Assembly: GCF_947172395.1 (NCBI RefSeq) | Contig: NC_069090.1 | Location: 5,962,291 to 6,026,290, forward strand | Origin: Bicyclus anynana | Lineage: Eukaryota; Arthropoda; Insecta; Lepidoptera; Nymphalidae | Direction of reading: 5' to 3' | DNA: 64,000 nt | Part shown: in pieces, positions 13,165 to 25,851 of the stretch | Numbering within the stretch: the first letter of the stretch is position 1 | Layout: every line of letters begins with the position of its first letter | The notes under the pieces: generated by a model | What the model was told of the DNA's origin: nothing | What the model saw: only the letters and a program-made list of their open reading frames with translations | Databases searched by the model: none | Program-made: the position numbers and the translations under genes

Positions 13165-14274
13165 TACAAAAATATAGCCAAGTGTTTGAAGTTTACATAA
13201 ATTACGCACTTTAATAGCCATGTCAATGTCTGGGATTTTTTTAGGTTTTCGTTTGACGGCTATTTTAAGGGTAGGCGACCCCGAATCACTCGAATGCGTT
13301 GAACATTCTTACTTTCGTTTTTACTGATAGTTTATGTACTAAATAATCAATTATTCTATGTGATCTAAGTGGAAAACTATCACCTGTACCCTAATTTCAC
13401 ATTTTTAAGGCACTTTACATACCTTCTATATACAATGTAGGTTACAGAACCGATAAAGTGTTTAAGCTAATCGCTTTCGATCGTTTTCGCCCAAGTCATA
13501 ATTAAACAAAAAAAAACATTTTTTAAAATGAAATCCTAAGTTTTTAAATTGTTAAATAATATTTTTTTTATAATGGTTATAATTATAGCCGTAAAATTAA
13601 AGTTATGTCAGTAATTAAAGTATAAAGGTGTAAAGACTGTTGTGCCTTTTTACTGGTTACTGGTCTGTAGGTAAACAATACTGCACTGAATTAAAGAAGA
13701 AATACGCACAGTACCATAGCTGTGTTATAACACAAGGATCAAAAATACAAAACAAAAGCAAAGGAGCATTCCTTTTGTATATAAATCTCGTATCGCGTAT
13801 TAAAATTAAAAAACGCACCCCGTTCGTGGGGTGTACCGTAAATCAGTCGTCCCTGCAGACGGGGTGGGGGTGGAGGGGGGTCTTTGATTTTCCGCAACAT
13901 TCGTCTTAGCATTAGTACTTAAAAGTCGTTGTTTTCCCTTTAATTGTATCGGTTCCCTTTTCCTCTCTGGGCACATACTGCGTTGTGCCGCGGGAATCCA
14001 TTTTGTTTCTTGTGATTGGATGTTTCTTAATCGCTTCATTGTGGGTATTGTGTATTCGAAATTCGTTCAATAATCTTTATGACTCAAGAGTATAGACACA
14101 CAATCTTATGTGTTAATACGATTGTTATCTATGTTTTGCTTTACTGCAATCTTTACAAGGTTGCTTATAAGTATAATTATCATTAGATTTCGTTTATGCG
14201 TTTATGCAGTCGAATTCTATTAACTATAAATGAATATAAGTCTATTACGACAATGCACGTATCGCCATTTCATA
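13165..14274. other. Non-coding stretch with a G-rich tract
   Basis: No exon was seen. The region 13812-14040 is GC-richer than its surroundings. It holds a CACCCC/GGGGTG inverted repeat near 13816-13833 and a G-rich run at 13861-13880 (GGGG, GGGGG, GG and GGGGGG), then a CCAAT-type element in reverse (gattgg) near 14014. It may be a conserved non-coding island. Confidence 0.35.
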
Positions 14275-14458
14275 GCCTCAAAGTAAATTAAACTTATGTT
14301 ATGGGTTCTGGTATAACTAATAAATATACGTAAATAAACACACAGACACTGCAAAACACACATGCTGATCACATAAATATTTTGCAGTTTGGGAAATCGA
14401 ACCCACATCTTTGGATGTAGAAGGAAATATACCTATCCGATGCACCACTCTGTCGTCA
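14275..14458 (-). mobile_element. Fourth SINE family, head and body
   Basis: On the minus strand the head reads 'agagtggtgcatcggatagg' with GGGTTCGATTTCCC as the B box, followed by a body containing 'tatttatgtgatcagcatgt' and 'gtgtctgtgtgtttatttac'. This arrangement is a common lepidopteran SINE. It carries no coding capacity. Confidence 0.55.
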
Positions 14459-15014
14459 TAGTTAAGTCGGTTTTAAATTTTTAATATTTATTTCATTATA
14501 AAATAATATAAAATAAAATAAAACTGATGAGCGAATCTGAAAAGCCGATATATGACCAACATTAGCCAAAGTAAAAGTAGAAAGCTCACAAACGACAAAT
14601 TAAAATCCTCTCAAAAGAACGCAAGCTTTTTAATCCTTTACCGATGATCAACTTTGAACTTTTCAATAAATTTTCGACTCTATTTTGTGATGTATAAGGT
14701 TGTAACTTAAATTTAGTGGTTGTTGTAGAAATAATTAATTAACACTCCACCGTTTTTTGTCCCAAGCCTCAGGTGGCGAAAACCTTAAATAAATAATCGA
14801 AGGTATTAACTCCCCTTCATTATCGGCGCTAAATGCTTCAGTATTTATTGGAGACAGCGAGGACTTTGTGTTTGAGATCAGAAATGTGGTCAACGTTGGT
14901 TCAAATTATTCCAATGAACAATGTCACTTTTATTTGTTAAGCCCTTGTTCTAGGGAACGTAAAAATACTTTTGCAGTGACATTATGAAATGTTTTCGCCT
15001 TTGTTTCAATGTAA
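14459..15014. other. Non-coding AT-rich stretch
   Basis: No gene, exon or recognisable repeat was seen. Confidence 0.5.
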
Positions 15015-15077
15015 TAATAATAAATCATTATATAATCACGATGAACTTCCGTAAAGTAACGCCTGCTTCTATCCAAT
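15015..15077 (+). mobile_element. Fragment of a retroposed LINE end
   Basis: Matches, on the plus strand, the minus-strand 3' part of the insertion at 37950-38172 ('atgaacttccgtaaagtaac' followed by 'gcctgcttctatccaat'). Only the last 60 bp or so are present. The parent LINE family is not identified. Confidence 0.6.
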
Positions 15078-15387
15078 AATAATTAATTGGTTTACAAAAT
15101 ATGCATTATCAAACTGAGCTGCACCAGCAGGCTAATTCGCTATCTTTGACTATGCTATAGTTGACATATACGATTGAAATTCTATGTAACAAATGTCATC
15201 CGGTGCCTACTGGTGGATATCATACATAATGTAGATGACGTTTCTCAATTGATTTGATGTTTATTTTAATTGGTTTACAAAAAAGAACAAAATAGTGAAT
15301 AGGCCAGCAGATATTCAGTTATTAATAATTGAGCCAAATAGACACAAAATTAATATAGGCACATTAAAAATAAATGTATAATACATA

Positions 15388-15695
15388 TCGTCGTTATCAG
15401 CCCATATTCGCCTCACTGCTGAGCTCGAGTCTCCACTCAGAATGAGAGGTTAGGCCAATAGTCCACCACGCTGGCCCAATGCGGATTGGCAGACTTCACA
15501 CACGCAGAGAATTAAGAAAATTCTCTGGTATGCAGGTTTCCTCACGATGTTTTCCTTCACCGATTGAGACACGTGATATCTAATTTCTTAAAATGCACAC
15601 AACTGAAAAGTTGGAGGTGCATGCCCCGGGCCGGATTCGAACCCACACCCTCCGGAATCGGAAGCAGGGGTCATATCCACTGAGCCATCACGGCT
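15388..15695 (-). mobile_element. Second SINE family, complete copy
   Basis: On the minus strand it has a tRNA-like head (GTGATGGCTCAGTGGATATG as A-box region, GGGTTCGAATCCGGC as B box), a body with 'gtgtgcattttaagaaatta' and 'ggaaaacatcgtgaggaaac', and a tail with 'gctcagcagtgaggcgaata'. It is about 95% alike by eye to the copy at 30648-30954. Movement in trans by a LINE is presumed from the structure. Confidence 0.85.
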
Positions 15696-16149
15696 TTCTG
15701 GATAATGCATATATATGATACAAAATATAAAGAGCAAGTAAAGGCCGGTAGCCATCTAATTTCCTTAGCCATAAAAAATAATAAAAGAGCCTTATCGAAA
15801 GGAGGCATCTTTTCTTTTTATCGGCGAATCATGGAAGATTGCTCGGAATCGAACCCATTATCCACGGCATGTCATTCTGCGGCGGGCGCACTCAGGCCGA
15901 ACATTAATGTAAATTGCTAGCGCGAATTGAGTGGATTTTTATATTGTACGAAACGAAAGGAATATTACATTACTTTATGAGTAAGTACATAGTAGGATAA
16001 CCAAACTTTTTAGTTGTTATAATAAATTGTCCTCTTTTGATAATAATTTATTACTAAAGAAAGTAAGCTCTCTGTTGTTCTTTTTTTTTCGGGGAGTACG
16101 GTGACAAATGCGTTGTTTAAGTCGGGAAAATGACTATTCCTAAAATATT
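15696..16149. other. Non-coding stretch
   Basis: Holds an open frame at 15705-15920 without domain or splice signals; I do not call it a gene. A small CG-rich patch lies at 15835-15920. Confidence 0.45.
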
Positions 16150-16482
16150 GACGGCCTCCGTGGCGCAGTGGTATGCGCGGTGGATTTACATAACGGAGGT
16201 CCTGGGTTCGATCCCCGGCTGGGCAGATTGAGATTTTCTTAATTTGTCCAGGTCTGCTGGTGGGAGGCTTCGGCCGTGGCTAGTTACCACCCTACCGACA
16301 AAGACGTACCGCCAAGCGATTTAGCGTTCCGGTACGATGTCGTGTAGAAACCGAAAAGGGGTATGGATTTTCATCCTCCTCCTAACAAGTTAGCCCGCTT
16401 CCATCTTAGACTGCATCATCACTTACCATCAGGTGAGATTGTAGTCAAGGGCTAACTTGTAAAGAATAAAAAAAAAAAAAAT
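16150..16482 (+). mobile_element. tRNA-derived SINE (Metulj-like), complete copy
   Basis: The best-preserved copy in the window. The head reads CCTCCGTGGCGCAGTGGTAT (A box) and GGGTTCGATCCCCGGC (B box). The body includes 'gtggctagttaccaccctac' and 'ttaccatcaggtgagattgt', and the tail is 'gggctaacttgtaaagaata' plus an A-rich run. The tRNA-like part is a promoter remnant, not a tRNA gene. A perfect hairpin follows directly at 16495. Confidence 0.9.
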
Positions 16483-16494
16483 AATAAAAAATAT

Positions 16495-16548
16495 AAATAT
16501 GTAACAAGATTATTGTAGTATTAACTACAATAATCTTGTTACATATTT
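16495..16548. repeat. Perfect inverted repeat, 25-bp arms and 4-bp loop
   Basis: The left arm is 16495-16519, the loop is atta (16520-16523) and the right arm is 16524-16548. The two arms are exactly complementary. It lies 12 bp beyond the SINE tail. A transcript of either strand would fold into a stable hairpin, but it is shorter than a usual miRNA precursor. Confidence 0.9.
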
Positions 16549-17491
16549 TACGGAATAAAAGTAGTATTGTAGTTAGTAACAAAGAAACTAGATAATATAG
16601 TAGATTATATAAAAAACATAGTCGGAACAATCAAATTAGATAATATAGTAAATTAAATAAGAAAAACATATAGTCAAACTGAGAACCTCATCCTCTTTTT
16701 GAAGTCTGTTAAAAATAGTGAGTCATCTACAGGAAAATTGTACAAAAATCAATAAAACATAACTGCTAGTTTTTGTCACTGATATTGCTGACACAAAACG
16801 AGGTAATGCTACATCTAATTAGACGTAAACGTACGCTCAAGGTCAGATCGGAATCGCCTCGTGGAAATCTGTGGTATTCATTTTAGGGTGTTTTTTTGTT
16901 CAAAATTTAACTTTTCGATCGTAGCAGACCCCGGTAAATAAGCAAAAACAAAAATAACAGTTGTATGCGCAGGTACAATTATAAAAGTCAAAACTATATA
17001 CGAAAAACTTTACATACATGACCAAGTTGTAGCACACTTGCATGGTCAATAGTTATTACTTATAGAACTAACTGTAACTATAATTGATGTCAATTGTACA
17101 AATATTTGAACAGATTACAGTTTGCGTCTCAACTTACAATGGTTCCGTCAAACAAAGTGTATCGCAAGACATCAATCAATAAAACCCGTAGATCTATCGC
17201 GTTCAGCTAATTCCGACTGTCATAAATTGTGGCATTAATTTAACGGCAAACCATTAGATAGATACTAGTATCCTCTGGGAACTATTTCTATAGATACAAT
17301 ACACAATAACACTAACACGAATCACAGTATTGGAACAATAGAAAAGCGACTCTATTACAATAGCCACGAAAGTTTAAACACGAATGACATAATTGGCACA
17401 TACGATATTCTTCGCCGGATGGTTTTAGAAGGAAACATTTTCCAATTGAATATCAATCTTATCAATCAAGAAAGAGAGTTTCTTATCGGTT
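16549..17491. other. Non-coding AT-rich stretch
   Basis: Just after the hairpin (16560-16680) there are short imperfect repeats of 'agataatatagtagatta' type. No gene was seen in the rest. Confidence 0.5.
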
Positions 17492-17987
17492 GTAAGTAAT
17501 CGGTTAAACATTAGGTAAATTGCTTAATGCCCTTTAAACGGATGGTGAAGTAATGTTTTGTTTTGGGGTAAGTACCGACTATTGTATGAGAAGAATTTAA
17601 ATAGATGTTTGTTTATACCGAGATAGAGTACAAATAGGCACTTAAAGGAAAAAATCTTAAAAATATGCGCAAAATATTGTGCAAGTGCAAATGGGAACAA
17701 CCCACATTTATGAACGAAAAGAAAACTTTAATTTTAATGGTAAGTAATCGGTTAAACATTAGGTAAATTGCTTAATGCCCTTTAAACGGATGGTGAAGTA
17801 ATGTTTTGTTTTGGGATAAGTACCGACTACTGTATGAGAAGAATTTAAATAGATGTTTGCTTATACCGAGATAGAGTACAAATAGGCACTTAAACGAAAA
17901 AATCTTAAAAATATGCGCAAAATATTGTGCAAGTGCAAATGGGAACAACCCACATTTATGAACGAAAAGAAAACTTTAATTTTAATG
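17492..17987 (+). repeat. 248-bp tandem duplication
   Basis: Unit 1 is 17492-17739 and unit 2 is 17740-17987. I count only about four differences between them, so the duplication is recent. The unit begins with 'gtaagtaatcggttaaacat'. It has no coding potential or known element in it. Confidence 0.9.
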
Positions 17988-20049
17988 GTAATTTTCACAT
18001 ACTGATTAATTTCATTGAATTTTAGACCATGATAAAGAAACAATTAAAACAGAAACGCAGCAAAAGTGGATTTTTTTAAGTTCACCGACTAAAAAAGTAA
18101 AAAAAATTACAAAGTAAAATATTAATGCAGATTTAGTAGTTAGAACTTCAGATTTTATTGTCACCCTTCTGATTTAATTGAATAATGCAATTAAATGAAA
18201 ATTAGAATACTCCAAAATATACAGTAACACTGTTAAAATATTAGGTTTATCGAATAGCAATGTAGGTATATAGGTATAGCCTAGTAGGAGCGTATTTTAT
18301 AATCTTCAAAACTTTTATCATTAGCATAAAGCTTTCAAATACTATTAAAAATATCCAAAAAGAAATCTGATCCTTCGAGTGCAGAACTTGGAAGTCCAAG
18401 CAACTAGTAGTCAGGACCATCATTTGGAACCTCCTCACAATACGCGATGCACTGAGAGATTCATAAATATTCGAACCTTGATCCAAAGACCAAGCGAAAG
18501 CGTTTTCAGATGTTGATTTTACTAAGTCGCGGTTACTACGAGTATAAGTATAGTTGATGAGTTCCATAAAGACAATGATGACATTGGATCAGCTTCCACC
18601 TTGAATGTAAACTATACTAATGTATGATTTTTTAAAAGAGCAACTGGTGGTAGCAACTTCTCAGTAGCTACTACCTTACGATCTGGCGGTGCTTCTAAAC
18701 TAAGTCCACTTGAATTTTGTATTATAATTGAAGCTTTTCATTAGACTGTTGATTCGACTATCGAAACAATAACTGTTGACTCAACATTCCACAGGTCCTG
18801 AGTAAGGTCCAAATATTTATGTAAGTATATGAATACTTACCCCAATAATTGTAAACGGTCTATTGATGCACTTATCGACATCCTATTGTCTATCACAACA
18901 GGATACGATATCGCCGCTTGTCCGTTCGGGTGTGCCGAAAATATGAACAAAACTAACTATACACAATGTTTAACTGTTTGTATTATCAGTATCTGATAAT
19001 ACCGGCCGGATAGTACTTACACGTGGATCGATCGATTTGTTTTTAAAAGCTTCTCAAAGTTTCTTAACAACTTTCTTTACAACTACTTTAGCCTAGTAGT
19101 TAACCGATTTGGTTTCGCATCACAGATACCAGATTCAAGTCTTGGCCGACCCATCGATATTATTCCACTAAAACAACTTAGTTCGAAGTTGGGAAATTGG
19201 TTTTGGCCATGGTGCCTAGAAAAGGACGTTATTTCTTTTATTCCTTGATGATGCAGTTTTAGATGGAAGCGAGCTAACTTGTTAGGAGTAGACCCTTTTA
19301 AATCTAAGAGTATTATTTGTATAGAAGAATTAAAAAAGATAATATTGGATGAAATTTAACATTTTGGGATTGGAAACATTTGTAACAGAATTTAAAAATT
19401 AATACAGCTAATGGAAGAAGTTGCACACTTTGGGAACATTTGTAATTTCATACAAACTATTGATATTATCGTAATTAATGTGAACGGCTAAATTTGACCC
19501 CGTATCGATAACGAGGGCCGTTGACTTCACTTGTTTTTTTAAATGTCGATATTTGGTAAAATCGATAAATCATTGGTAATAATAATTTTTTCCTCGTTGC
19601 GTCAATTCGTATTTATTTTTCCACTAAATTCCACTATGACTTAGATTAGTCATGAGATTAGAAGAACCGAAAAAAATAAACTAAACATTTTAATAAAACG
19701 GAAGCTCTGAGCTTTGATAAGCTACGTATTAAAAACATCGAACTGTAATAAATAAAAAAGAAAAGTCAAGGCTAAATTGGTTTTAAATTTTTCGAAATTA
19801 TTTTTATAACAGTTCTATAGAAATGCTTAGCTATGTAAAATAAACTACATGTCATTGATACAGGAGAAAGGCTTTAAAAAGTTATATCCGGAGAAATCGA
19901 ACTTCAACAGGACAAAGTTATCAGTGCCAATTTAAGATAATTATATTCAGTACGAGATAAAGTATGTACAGACTAAATCAGAACAAGTAACTAACATCTA
20001 TTATTCAATCAGCCAAGTTAGATTTATCTATTATATGATTCAATTAGCC
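17988..20049. other. Non-coding stretch with SINE debris
   Basis: The open frame at 18247-18567 on the minus strand has no recognisable domain and I do not call it. A degenerate SINE seems to lie at 19090-19295 ('agtagttaaccgatttggtt' head, 'agctaacttgttaggagtag' tail). No exon was found. Confidence 0.4.
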
Positions 20050-20360
20050 AAGTTAGCTTTTTCTATGACTGCAATCTCACCTGATGTTAAGTGATGATGA
20101 AGTCTAAGATGGATGGACTTACTTGGAAGAGGTTATAGTTTATTCTACGCTTACCTCTGACCGTTTCTACGCGGCATCGTAACGGGACGTATGGCGATAC
20201 GACTTTACCCGTAGGGTGACTAGCAATGGCCGAAGCCTACTAGACCAGACCTGAGCTAATTTAGAAAATATCAAACCCTAAATTGACTGGTGTTGAGAAT
20301 CGAACCCAGGACCTCTCTGCTTAGAACCACAGCACTACCAACTGCGCCATAGAGGTCGTC
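20050..20360 (-). mobile_element. tRNA-derived SINE (Metulj-like), old copy
   Basis: On the minus strand it holds the head (ctatggcgcagttggtagtg, then GGGTTCGATTCTC) and the body landmarks of the family, with many substitutions. A Helitron-like element follows directly on its right. Confidence 0.75.
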
Positions 20361-20367
20361 AAAATTT

Positions 20368-20721
20368 ATACTAATATTATAAATGCGAAAGTAAGTCTGT
20401 CTGTTTGTTATCTTTTCACGGCTAAACGGTTGAACCGATCAAGATGAATTTTGGTATAATGGTAAATAGGACCTTGGAGCAAAACATAGGGTAATTTTTG
20501 ACCCTAAAATTAAAATAAAAGGAGGTGAATAGGGGTTGAAAGTTTTTATTAAAAGTCCTTCATTTTTAAAATTACAATTTTAAAAATTTGTTCGTAAATC
20601 ATAAAATATACGAAATATAATGTGATTCAAGAATTTTTAAAATTCCATCCATAAAGAAATGAAATGGGGGTTGAAAGCTTACATTGATTTCCACGCGGAC
20701 GAAGTGGGGGCGTAAGCTAGT
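20368..20721 (+). mobile_element. Helitron-like element, nearly complete
   Basis: Starts 'tatactaatattataaatg' and ends 'gggggcgtaagctagt'. The ACTAATATTATAAATGCGAAAG-type start, the 'gaaccgatcaagatgaattt' segment and the CTAGT end are typical of short lepidopteran Helitron-like elements. There is no replicase/helicase, so it depends on another element. Confidence 0.65.
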
Positions 20722-21299
20722 ACATACATATATAAAGGGTTAAGGACCATACTTCTGGTCTTTAACCCGTACTACCATAAATTGTGTTAGTTACCAAGCC
20801 AAGCGACCTCTCCGAGGTATCGGCACAAACCATTACAATAACAAAGGGATGAATAACTCGAATATTAAAATCCGTTTGTTTCCGTGTCAAAAAATTAATA
20901 TTAACGATATCTTCAACAATGAAGTGGTGCAAAAAAAAGGGAATAATTTATGCGAGACATTTCTTTTGACGCCTTTGTTTTTGGATTGCAAATATTCAAT
21001 TTAATTGAATTATTTCAGTGGCGTGTTCGTTGGGAGTGATTTTTTTTTCATTTTCTATTTCTCGGGAGTTATAAAACTTTGATTGAGTCGACGTTATTAC
21101 CGATTACTTCGGCCTGTCGATCAGAAACGCCTCCTCTAAGCGTATCGAAACTTGTGTCCATTATTTACGAGCTTCATGTATTAATAAAACAACATTTCTT
21201 TGAAGTTTTGAAAAATCTGCGACCTTACAATTTGCTACCAATTGATACAGCTTACAATGCTACAGATGTTTTATTATTGAATACAGAAGTCGAATAAAG
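20722..21299. other. Non-coding stretch
   Basis: The open frame at 21079-21297 has no recognised domain and no splice signals. Nothing else is supported. Confidence 0.4.
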
Positions 21300-21339
21300 A
21301 AGAAAATGAATCAGTGTTCGCTATTAAAAGTCCGGTATC

Positions 21340-21740
21340 AATAGATCAGTTCCGATTAAAAGCAGCTGGACATTCGAATTTACATCGGCTATAAATGGGT
21401 GGCGTACGACCAATAACATCGCACAAATTTGATGTGATTGTACGAATTTTTTTAAGCGGTTTTGCTTCTTTTGCGATTGTGACAAAAGCGACAATCGCGT
21501 GTCAACATTTCTTTGGATATACAAATAGTGTGGCGATTCTTGAAATTTCGATTGAATGGTATTCTATTAGGAACCGGTTATAACCGGTTCGGACCCCCAC
21601 GACACGTGGTCAGGAGCTTTTTGTCATTCAAAGTATTAAAATTATCGGTTGTTTTGTCCCACAATGTATTGTTCGATGTACTCAAAATTGATGATTTATT
21701 TTCATTTGCAGCTGATCTGATGTTTCATGTGCAGTAAAAT
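21340..21740. promoter_or_regulatory. Candidate enhancer island around paired Grainyhead sites
   Basis: This unique stretch is CG-richer than its surroundings. At 21571-21590 it holds a perfect 20-bp palindrome made of two AACCGGTT words, followed at 21603-21608 by a CACGTG E-box. AACCGGTT is the consensus of the Grainyhead family, an epithelial pioneer factor. The enhancer reading is inferred from motifs. Confidence 0.4.
21571..21590. promoter_or_regulatory. Tandem Grainyhead-type sites forming a palindrome
   Basis: GAACCGGTTATAACCGGTTC reads identically on both strands. The two AACCGGTT cores (21572-21579 and 21582-21589) are ten base pairs apart, one turn of the helix, so two dimers could bind on the same face. 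Confidence 0.55.
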
Positions 21741-22379
21741 AAACTATGACTAATTCTGAAAAACCAGTTTCTTTCCGATAAATTTTGGAAGATAAGTACA
21801 GATTGGAATGATTAAATTGCATAATTATCAGTCTATTTTAAAAGGCACACCTATACCTACCTGCCTAGTAAACTAATTTCAACAATTTACTTTTAAATAC
21901 AGTCAATATGATTCGAGTATACCTTTCTTCTATATAAATAAACTGTAATAAATTTTACCACAACAAAGGGAAAATATAGGGATAACATAATACTCAATAA
22001 ACATCACCCATATCGGGCCCATAAAATGTATCAAAGGATTTCATTATTTCCAAATTCGCAACTGTACTTCCCACAACGGGAGACTCCCCATGAATTCCTA
22101 ATGAGCAAATTAACAGCACCTATTGTTTAGCGCCGATGTTTTTTTATATTAGAATATTAATAACCTTCCCCATTGTCTCAGGGATCCGGGGGTGCGAAGA
22201 AAAATGTTCCACCATTCAGAAGTAGAAACGGGGGGTAGAAAGTTTGATTTGATTGATTTTTGCATTAATTTCAATAAAATATAATGAACAGTCTTGTTTT
22301 GGACACGAGGTAATTGCGACCGGAAAGTTCTTTTATTTTAAATGAAAATATTTTAAGGAAGGGAATAATTTAATTTTTT
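21741..22379. other. Non-coding AT-rich stretch
   Basis: No gene or recognised repeat. A Su(H)-like TTCCCACA word lies near 22065, a frequency expected by chance. Confidence 0.45.
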
Positions 22380-22699
22380 GACGACTTCTGATGCAGGATG
22401 CAGTAACGCTGTGATTTGCAATACAGAGGTCTTAAGTTCAAATCCCAGCTCTGGTCAATTCAGGGTTTTCTAAATTAGCTTATGTCTGGTGGTTGGCATT
22501 TGCCGTTACTAGTTATCACCCTACCGGCAAAGATGTATCGCCCAGCGATCTAGCTTTCTGGTATAATGTACCTACGGCTACATCACTGCCAAATTGCCAG
22601 AGGTATGGGTGAATAAACGTATATTTCTTCCAAGTTAGCCCGCTATCCATCTAGACTGCATCGAATTGACATTAGGTAAAATCACAGTCTTTGATTGCC
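22380..22699 (+). mobile_element. tRNA-derived SINE (Metulj-like), old copy
   Basis: The order of landmarks matches the copy at 16150: head (gcagtaacgctgtgatttgc), B-box place (aagttcaaatcccagc), 'actagttatcaccctaccgg' and 'aagttagcccgctatccatc'. Many substitutions and a small insertion place it among the oldest copies here. Confidence 0.7.
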
Positions 22700-23356
22700 T
22701 TGTCATTGAATATAAATATAGGTACACGATAATATAAAGCAACTATATAAGTGTGATAATAATAATCCGGAAACGTTAGGCTAGGCTAGATATGTAATGA
22801 GATTTTAAACAAAGTATTGTTAGGATTGCCTTTTATGTACCTATATAGATAATTACTAGATTCCAATTGGATTAATGCACACTTGTAAGGCAGCAAATAA
22901 TGATAAGGGGCACAGATAATAAGAAACCAATTAATGATGCGTTGTTCCGCGATGTCTCACAGAATTTGTCAATTCCTCAGAATTCAGCCGATCAGACAAT
23001 AGGCCCCTTAATGAAAACATAGAAACAGATAGGGCATTATACCGATAATATGTCACAAATCATCTTCTACGCTACACAAACTTTATAATGAATTGACATA
23101 TTCTGAACACGTGTTACTTGCTACGTACTAACGCGCACCGACACATGACAGCGTGCATGATCAGTTTCTATACCAAAATAAACCCTATCACGAAACGCAC
23201 CGAGTTTAATTTCATTCAAATCTACAATTACATTAAATTCACTTACGTTATCGGAAATTGGTTCTTATTGGTATATATCAAAGATGGTGTTTCGATTATT
23301 TCATTGAAAACTGTACGAGTCATTATCGTCTGGAGTACGTATTCTAATAAGAGGTG
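22700..23356. other. Non-coding stretch
   Basis: No exon or repeat was recognised. The open frame at 23118-23369 is unsupported. Confidence 0.45.
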
Positions 23357-24103
23357 TAATAATATGTGAAGTGATTGTTATTTCGATCGGCGCTTATGCG
23401 TCTACTGTTTAAGTTTCTTCGGCATGTTTAATGATATCTTCGCTCTACTCTATTATAGAAAGAACTTGTTTCTATCAACTCTTCAGTTAAATTACATCAT
23501 TATATTACGTAGATTAATGGCAACTAATATTATTGTCCCAAACAATTTAACTAGCGGAATATCAATGCTATGTATGTTGTCAGAGAATTTATAGGCTGTT
23601 CTTAATACTCTGAAATATCTCATTATCAGTATAATTAAGCCTTGCGCCTATCACCAGAAGGATAAAGCGACATAATAAGTATGTAGCATAAGTGCTCACC
23701 AACTTGTCATAAATTCATAAATAAATATGGTGGGCGCGACTGTCACGTAGACTTTTAAAGTTTCATATTACTGTCGATAGTATTAGGATAGCGTTATAAC
23801 CGTATCTCGAAATTCATGTGCTATATCTTTTCTCAGCTATTGTCAGGTGACGTTGTTTTGTTATTACCAAATAATGTTAGTGACGTCAACTGTAAAACCA
23901 AAAATTACAGCGTAAAAGAAACAAAAGTTTGAAAATAAGCAAGTCTTTGAAGATAAATAATTTATTGCTCCACTAAAACCTGCATAAGAAAGAAATGTTG
24001 ATAAACATCGAACATTAAATATGTAACTGTTGACGATCGTAAAAGATGGAAGCCAGACGTAGTACATACATAAATATCACTTCGTAGGAAGTATAACTTT
24101 TAT
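23357..24103 (+). repeat. 747-bp duplicated block, first copy (uninterrupted)
   Basis: Consists of part A (23357-23571) and part B (from 23573). Part A recurs at 24104-24318 and part B at 25852-26389. Part A differs at about three of 215 positions; part B differs by a 6-bp insertion and roughly ten changes. The identical 67-codon frames inside both B copies reflect the duplication, not a gene. The block contains a TGACGTCA site near 23880. Confidence 0.9.
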
Positions 24104-24318
24104 TAATAATATGTGAAGTGATTGTTATTTCGATCGGCGCTTATGCGTCTACTGTTTAAGTTTCTTCGGCATGTTTAATGATATCTTCGCTCTACTCTAT
24201 TATAGAAAGAACTTGTTTCTATCAACTCTTCAGTTAAATTACATCATTATATTACGTAGATTAATGGCAACAAATATTATTGTACCAAACAATTTAACTA
24301 GCGGAATATGAATGCTAT
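24104..24318 (+). repeat. 747-bp duplicated block, second copy, left part
   Basis: Copy of 23357-23571 placed directly behind the first copy. It is separated from its right part by 24319-25851. Confidence 0.9.
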
Positions 24319-25851
24319 CTATAGAAAATAACTACTCTAGTCTTGTCTATAAGTGTTACAAAAATATCGAGACATTGTAAGTATAATGAAAATAATGGTG
24401 ATTTTATCTTAATATGTATTATTAGCTGTCTGAAGATTATTGGGATCCATCATGTTTTATGTATAACGATATAATGAATTCGACTTCGTATTAGAATTAG
24501 GTTATCAATATTAATTAGCTATTACAATAAATGGCCTCCGCTGTTCCTAGAGGCGTTGATGCGTTTAATTAAAACGTAATGAACATATTGATTGAAGATC
24601 ATATTATTAAATACATATCAGGAAGCTCATTCTACGTGTATGATAATATTTATGCAAAATTTTCTTTGATCGCTAGTTAGTAGTTATATTAAATTGATAA
24701 CTATTTTTCACCTTCAGTCAATCGTTTGGTATACATTCATTTATTTCAGTGTCATTGGGGAGTTGCCAAATGTCATTTCCAGTATGTTTCTCTTTTACGA
24801 AAGTTATGCTAATCGTTAAATTTTGAAAGTGATAGATGTAATAATGATTAAACTTTTGTACCATCAGGTAACTTGTGTGAAATGTTATAACTGAAATGGA
24901 TTCGACGATCGTCTGGTGCAATGCAAAGAGTACCTGCCCGATACATCGCGGTTTCTATTGAAGCGCATTCTTTCTTGTTTTATTTTGTACGAAATCCCAA
25001 ACATTTTTATGATGTAAATCAAAACAGACGAGGAACTAAGAATAGAATTCAAAATAGAAATAAAATATGAAAACCTAAATAACATAAAGATGTCCGTCCC
25101 TGTTGGAAACAGTTTCGACATTTTAATGATATATCGAATGACAACGCTTTTCACGATATGATATTTTAAAAGCGCTGTCGCAACTGTTATGTTGTTATTA
25201 TTGAACTAAAACAGCTTAGAGTTTTGAAATAAAATTATGAGTTTTAAGTGTCATCGTATATATCTATATACCTACCATACTAATATAATAATGACCGAAC
25301 CACGACAGAATGTGCTCTCTATGGTCTGTCCTGAATTTGTTGATTAGCATAAAATATTGAAAAAAAAAAAAACTCAGAAATTAAACCCTAAAATTAAACC
25401 ATAATTAAAGCCTAATGGGAGATCACGAGATTAAAAATGCATACATATCTAGATATTATCTCAAACGGATATACGAATATCCTTAGGACTCAATACGAGT
25501 GAAGGATATTGCTAAAACCTAAAACCTCATGCATCCAATGCTTATTTGTAGTTACTTCGTTCTCAAGTAATTAGTATTATTTAATTAATAAAAAACTGTC
25601 TTCGCTTCTGTAAATATTTATTACCAGATTAAAAGCCATCTGGTATCTTTTAAAAGTTCCCACCTTCAAATTTCCAATCGTTCATGCTAAAACCCTATTA
25701 ATGTGTTGCAGGACAGTGCGTCACCATTTAATTTTTTCAGCTTGACTCAGTTATGTAAACTACTGACTAACAAAATGACTAAAGCGCACAATATGATATC
25801 ATTAGAATTCTTAAATCGACTTCACATCTTCGACGAATTATATCTTATCTT
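24319..25851. other. 1533-bp segment that splits the second duplicate
   Basis: Present in the second copy of the block and absent from the first. It contains no transposon gene and no terminal inverted repeats that I could see. The junctions share only a short 'tat' word. It may be original sequence lost from the first copy rather than an insertion. Confidence 0.6.
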